A stretch of 9,198 bases of DNA, taken from positions 1-9,198 of the forward strand of contig DXZA01000006.1 of the NCBI GenBank assembly GCA_019415525.1. The letters run 5' to 3'. The position numbers and the translations under genes are program-made. The DNA is from Tyzzerella sp. Lineage in GTDB: Bacteria; Bacillota; Clostridia; Lachnospirales; Anaerotignaceae. Under the pieces are notes generated by a model that had not been told where the DNA came from, ran no database searches, and saw only the letters and a list, made by a program, of their open reading frames with translations. This document shows positions 6,930 to 9,198 of the stretch, piece by piece. The stretch's first letter is position 1, and each line of letters begins with the position of its first letter.

Positions 6930-8660
6930 ATGGAAATAGATATTCAACAATATTTAAATCAGGAGATTGGGTCAGTTCAAAATGTAGATACAAAGAAAGT
7001 ATCTGTTTCAGTTGAAAAAGAGGAAATTTTAAATAGATTAAAAATAAATGATATAGTTGTTTTATCAGGTAATAATGCTGATGAAAAACTTATCGGAATA
7101 GTGACAAGAGTAAGTAAAAAGAAAGTTGAAATAGATGAAGACGATGAAGAGAATGATGAACAAGAATATTCATACAATTTTTGTAATGTCACTTTAGTGG
7201 GAACTTTTTATAAAAAACTATTTATTAATAAAGAAAATATTTTTAAAAGGGCGGTAAACACTTACCCAGAAATAAATAGTAAAGTATATTTAGCAGACGG
7301 AGAAGCACTTTCTATTATAATGAATTCACTTGAAACTGATATTTCTTCTGAAAAAAGGTTGAATATTGGTAAATATGCTAGTAATAAAACTGTTCAAGCT
7401 ATTTTGGATGGAAATAAATTTTTTCAACGACATGCTATAATAGTAGGAAGTACTGGGAGTGGAAAATCTTTTACAGTAGCAAATATACTTGAAAAAGCAA
7501 ATGAACTTAATTATGCAAATATAATTGTTTTTGATTTGCATGGTGAATATAATGAACTAAGTTATGCAAAACAAATAAAAATTTGTGATTCTGATAAAGG
7601 TCTACATATTCCATTGTGGTTTTTCAATTATGAGGAAATTCATTCATTGTTCATTGAATCTTTTGAAGGAACATCGACTAATCAAAGAGCTGCTGTCGTT
7701 AGATATATTTTGCAGCATAAGAAAGAGTATATTGATAGAAATATGAAAGGGTTCAATCCTGAAATTATTACTGCAGATACTCCGGTTCCATTTTCGGCTA
7801 TGGGATTAAAAGAATATTTGGAAAACGAAAATATTAAGGAAGAAGCAACAGGAGAGGTATATAAAACAGGTGAAAAAAAAGGACAAGAAAAAACAAAACA
7901 AGGACAGTATTATGGTAAACTTACTAATCTTATAACTAGGATTCAAACTAAGATAGATGATAAAAAATATGGATTTGTATTTAATGAGAGTAAAACAATG
8001 AAATCAAATTATTTAAATGAATTTATGAATGAAATAATGGGGACAGATAATAAAATAAAAGTAATTGATTTATCTGAAATTCCATCTGATATGTTGTCAA
8101 TTATAATTGGAGTGGTCACAAGATTAGTATATGATGTTCAATTTTGGATGTCGCCTGGTAGAAATGAAACAAGGCATCCTCTTACCTTTATTTGTGATGA
8201 AGCACATTTGTATATGCCTCTAGACACTTCAAAGTTAAAATCGGTAGAAAATAAATCATTAGAGATATTTGAAAAAATTTCAAAAGAAGGAAGAAAATAT
8301 GGTGTTTATTTAGTAGTGGTATCACAAAGACCAGCAGAATTAAATTCAACAATTATATCTCAATGTAATAATATCATTAGTTTAAAAATAATTAATGATA
8401 GAGATAAATCTGCAGTAGCTACTATGTTAACAGATTCGTTAGTGGGATTGGTAGAAACATTGCCTAATCTTGATGTTGGTGAATGTATTATTATTATTAT
8501 TGGTGATTCAATTAAATTACCAACAAAAATTATTCTAGATAAGCCAAAGGAGGAACCTAAAAGTTCAACAATTGATTTTTGGGATAGATGGATAGATGGA
8601 AAAGGAACAGTTTTCGATATTGATAGTGCTATTCAGTGTATGATAAAACAAGCAAGATAA
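6930..8660 (+). CDS. HerA-family hexameric ATPase/translocase of the SIR2-HerA defence system
   Basis: This 576-aa HerA/FtsK-type ATPase has an N-terminal HAS-barrel-like beta region (residues 1 to about 105, with an acidic loop at 69-79), Walker A GSTGSGKS (173-180), FDLHGEY (201-207), Walker B TFICDEAH (419-426), GRKYG (454-458, arginine-finger region) and VVVSQRPAEL (462-471, sensor region), ending with GDSIKLPTKIILDKP (525-539). It is complete and of normal length for the family. In SIR2-HerA systems the ATPase ring partners the SIR2 effector and controls it. It starts at ATG 6930 behind AGGAGGA and 14 bp after the SIR2 stop, so the two are almost surely co-transcribed. Upstream nonsense in SIR2 leaves about 570 nt untranslated and might reduce HerA expression by polarity. 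An ATT repeat encodes a run of five Ile near residues 520-524. Confidence 0.9.
   Translation: MEIDIQQYLNQEIGSVQNVDTKKVSVSVEKEEILNRLKINDIVVLSGNNADEKLIGIVTRVSKKKVEIDEDDEENDEQEYSYNFCNVTLVGTFYKKLFINKENIFKRAVNTYPEINSKVYLADGEALSIIMNSLETDISSEKRLNIGKYASNKTVQAILDGNKFFQRHAIIVGSTGSGKSFTVANILEKANELNYANIIVFDLHGEYNELSYAKQIKICDSDKGLHIPLWFFNYEEIHSLFIESFEGTSTNQRAAVVRYILQHKKEYIDRNMKGFNPEIITADTPVPFSAMGLKEYLENENIKEEATGEVYKTGEKKGQEKTKQGQYYGKLTNLITRIQTKIDDKKYGFVFNESKTMKSNYLNEFMNEIMGTDNKIKVIDLSEIPSDMLSIIIGVVTRLVYDVQFWMSPGRNETRHPLTFICDEAHLYMPLDTSKLKSVENKSLEIFEKISKEGRKYGVYLVVVSQRPAELNSTIISQCNNIISLKIINDRDKSAVATMLTDSLVGLVETLPNLDVGECIIIIIGDSIKLPTKIILDKPKEEPKSSTIDFWDRWIDGKGTVFDIDSAIQCMIKQAR
8487..8501 (+). repeat. ATT trinucleotide repeat (5 copies) inside the HerA gene
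   Basis: Five tandem ATT codons encode Ile-520 to Ile-524 in GEC-IIIII-GDSIKLP. Related ATPases usually have only about three hydrophobic residues here (as in GEAIVVGD), so one or two repeat units may have been gained without breaking the frame. The comparison is from memory of the family. Confidence 0.5.
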
Positions 8661-8812
8661 TATATGAACTATAGTCAATAAAGTAGATACAATTATTAGA
8701 ATTAGAAAAATTTTTCGAAAATAAGCATACAAGCCTAATACTTTCATTTAGAAAATATATTGTCAAAGCATTGGATGGAATATATTCTAAATATGGTATC
8801 TTATCTGAATAA
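8661..8812 (+). pseudogene. Likely remnant of a small unidentified gene downstream of HerA
   Basis: From 8687 to TAA 8810-8812 there is a 41-codon open frame with no usable start (blocked by TAG 8684-8686). It reads protein-like: LLELEKFFENKHTSLILSF, then RKYIVKALDGIYSKYG and ILSE. The balance of charged and hydrophobic residues suggests an amphipathic helical C-terminus. An ATG at 8664 opens another frame, MNYSQ then stop, immediately before it, which would fit a frameshifted start. I do not recognise a family. It could be chance in an AT-rich spacer. Confidence 0.25.
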
Positions 8813-9089
8813 TACAAGATGTAATATTAAAAGGTTTACATTAATTATTTAAACAAACTAGGAAAAAATAAGCATAATTTTTGAAAAATAACCCTACACC
8901 AAGGGACAAGTGTTTCCATGTGTCATACTATTTATATCGTCATGATGGGATGAGTAGTCAAACATGATGACATAGTCAAAAAATCCCGAGAAATCAACGT
9001 TTTCAGAGGTTTTTTTGAAGCATTTTTAGGCTTAAAAAAATTCGATTTTCATAGATGACATGGCAAAAATTAGGTGAAAAATCGATTTC
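8813..9089. other. Non-coding block with direct repeats and nested inverted repeats
   Basis: No supportable gene was found. Base composition is visibly less AT-rich from about 8891 to 9010 than in the flanks. TAGTCAAA occurs twice (8955-8962 and 8973-8980, 18-bp period), CATGATG twice (8941-8947 and 8963-8969), and ATGACAT at 8967-8973 and 9055-9061. A near-perfect hairpin pairs T7-G-AAGC (9010-9021) with GCTT-A7 (9030-9040), and an imperfect inverted repeat pairs 9038-9051 with 9074-9087. These could be a module boundary, a recombination site or a small RNA. Nothing identifies which. Confidence 0.35.
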
Positions 9090-9124
9090 AAGCGATGTGA
9101 TTTTAAATTCACATCGCTTTTTTT
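9090..9124 (+). terminator. Strong rho-independent terminator
   Basis: A perfect 11-bp stem, AAGCGATGTGA (9090-9100) with TCACATCGCTT (9109-9119), closes an 8-nt loop and runs straight into a tract of seven T residues (9118-9124). It is the only strong terminator after HerA, 430 bp past its stop, and ends + strand transcription. Either the SIR2-HerA transcript has a long 3' tail or a separate non-coding transcript ends here. Confidence 0.85.
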
Positions 9125-9198
9125 GTACTTTAAAATATATGTAAAAATTTAACAAATTCATTTTATAACCATTTTTTAAAAAAATATTTCGCAAATTA

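Noticed and set aside
8565..8817. Minus-strand ORFs of 60-62 aa over the HerA 3' end
   Set aside because: Low-complexity Ile/Ser/Tyr-rich translations antisense to a strongly supported gene or its AT-rich tail.
8985..9016. Second terminator (CCCGAGAAA / TTTTCAGAGG followed by T7)
   Set aside because: The stem pairs only about 4 bp plus a GG/CC clamp across an internal loop, too weak to call; the T7 fits better as one arm of the 9010-9040 hairpin.
9003..9194. 63-aa minus-strand ORF at the right end
   Set aside because: It runs through the hairpin terminator and poly-A/T tracts, has no ribosome binding site and shows no recognisable motif.
1..9198. CRISPR array, tRNA/rRNA genes, transposase or integrase
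   Set aside because: No regularly spaced repeats with unique spacers, no recognisable tRNA or rRNA segment, and no transposase or recombinase motif in any supported frame.

Overview
The window is very AT-rich, with poly-A/T tracts, strong Shine-Dalgarno sites of the AGGAGG/AAGGGG type and a U-tracted terminator. All convincing genes are on the + strand. This fits a low-GC Firmicute, probably a Clostridia member (Lachnospiraceae-like), but no housekeeping or RNA gene is present to fix the taxonomy. The region reads as part of a defence island with two antiviral modules in tandem.

Module 1 (about 1-5608) is a restriction-modification system spread over three polypeptides. A likely promoter at 52-80 and a possible second one at 87-114 precede (a) a 317-aa methylase subunit carrying the FTP motif and the AdoMet-loop region (246-1199), (b) an Eco57I-like adenine methylase subunit that opens with the NPPY catalytic motif (1206-2281), and (c) a 1108-aa nuclease/translocase with an N-terminal GIY-YIG (T5orf172-like) domain, an SF2 helicase core and a C-terminal second copy of a half-methylase (2282-5608). 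The NPPY subunit is broken by an apparent one-base loss in an A7 tract near 1858-1864. The restoring frame continues, with recognisable homology, to the end of the gene.

Module 2 (5833-8660) is a SIR2-HerA antiphage pair: a SIR2-family putative NADase followed 14 bp later by a HerA/FtsK-type hexameric ATPase. The SIR2 gene is interrupted by a single in-frame TAG at 6346-6348. The 188 codons after it are open and contain the expected catalytic HGS and GYGFNDDH motifs. HerA looks intact. A 224-bp spacer with a perfect 10+10 bp palindrome and a candidate promoter separates the two modules.

The last 538 bp (8661-9198) hold no intact gene. They contain a 41-codon open frame without a start that looks like the C-terminus of a decayed gene, a less AT-rich non-coding block with short direct repeats and nested hairpins, and a strong rho-independent terminator at 9090-9124.

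The most notable pattern is that each defence module has exactly one small lesion (a homopolymer frameshift, a nonsense codon) in a component whose loss changes system toxicity, while everything around it is conserved. Sequencing error, phase variation or slippage, and recent inactivation are all possible and can be told apart.
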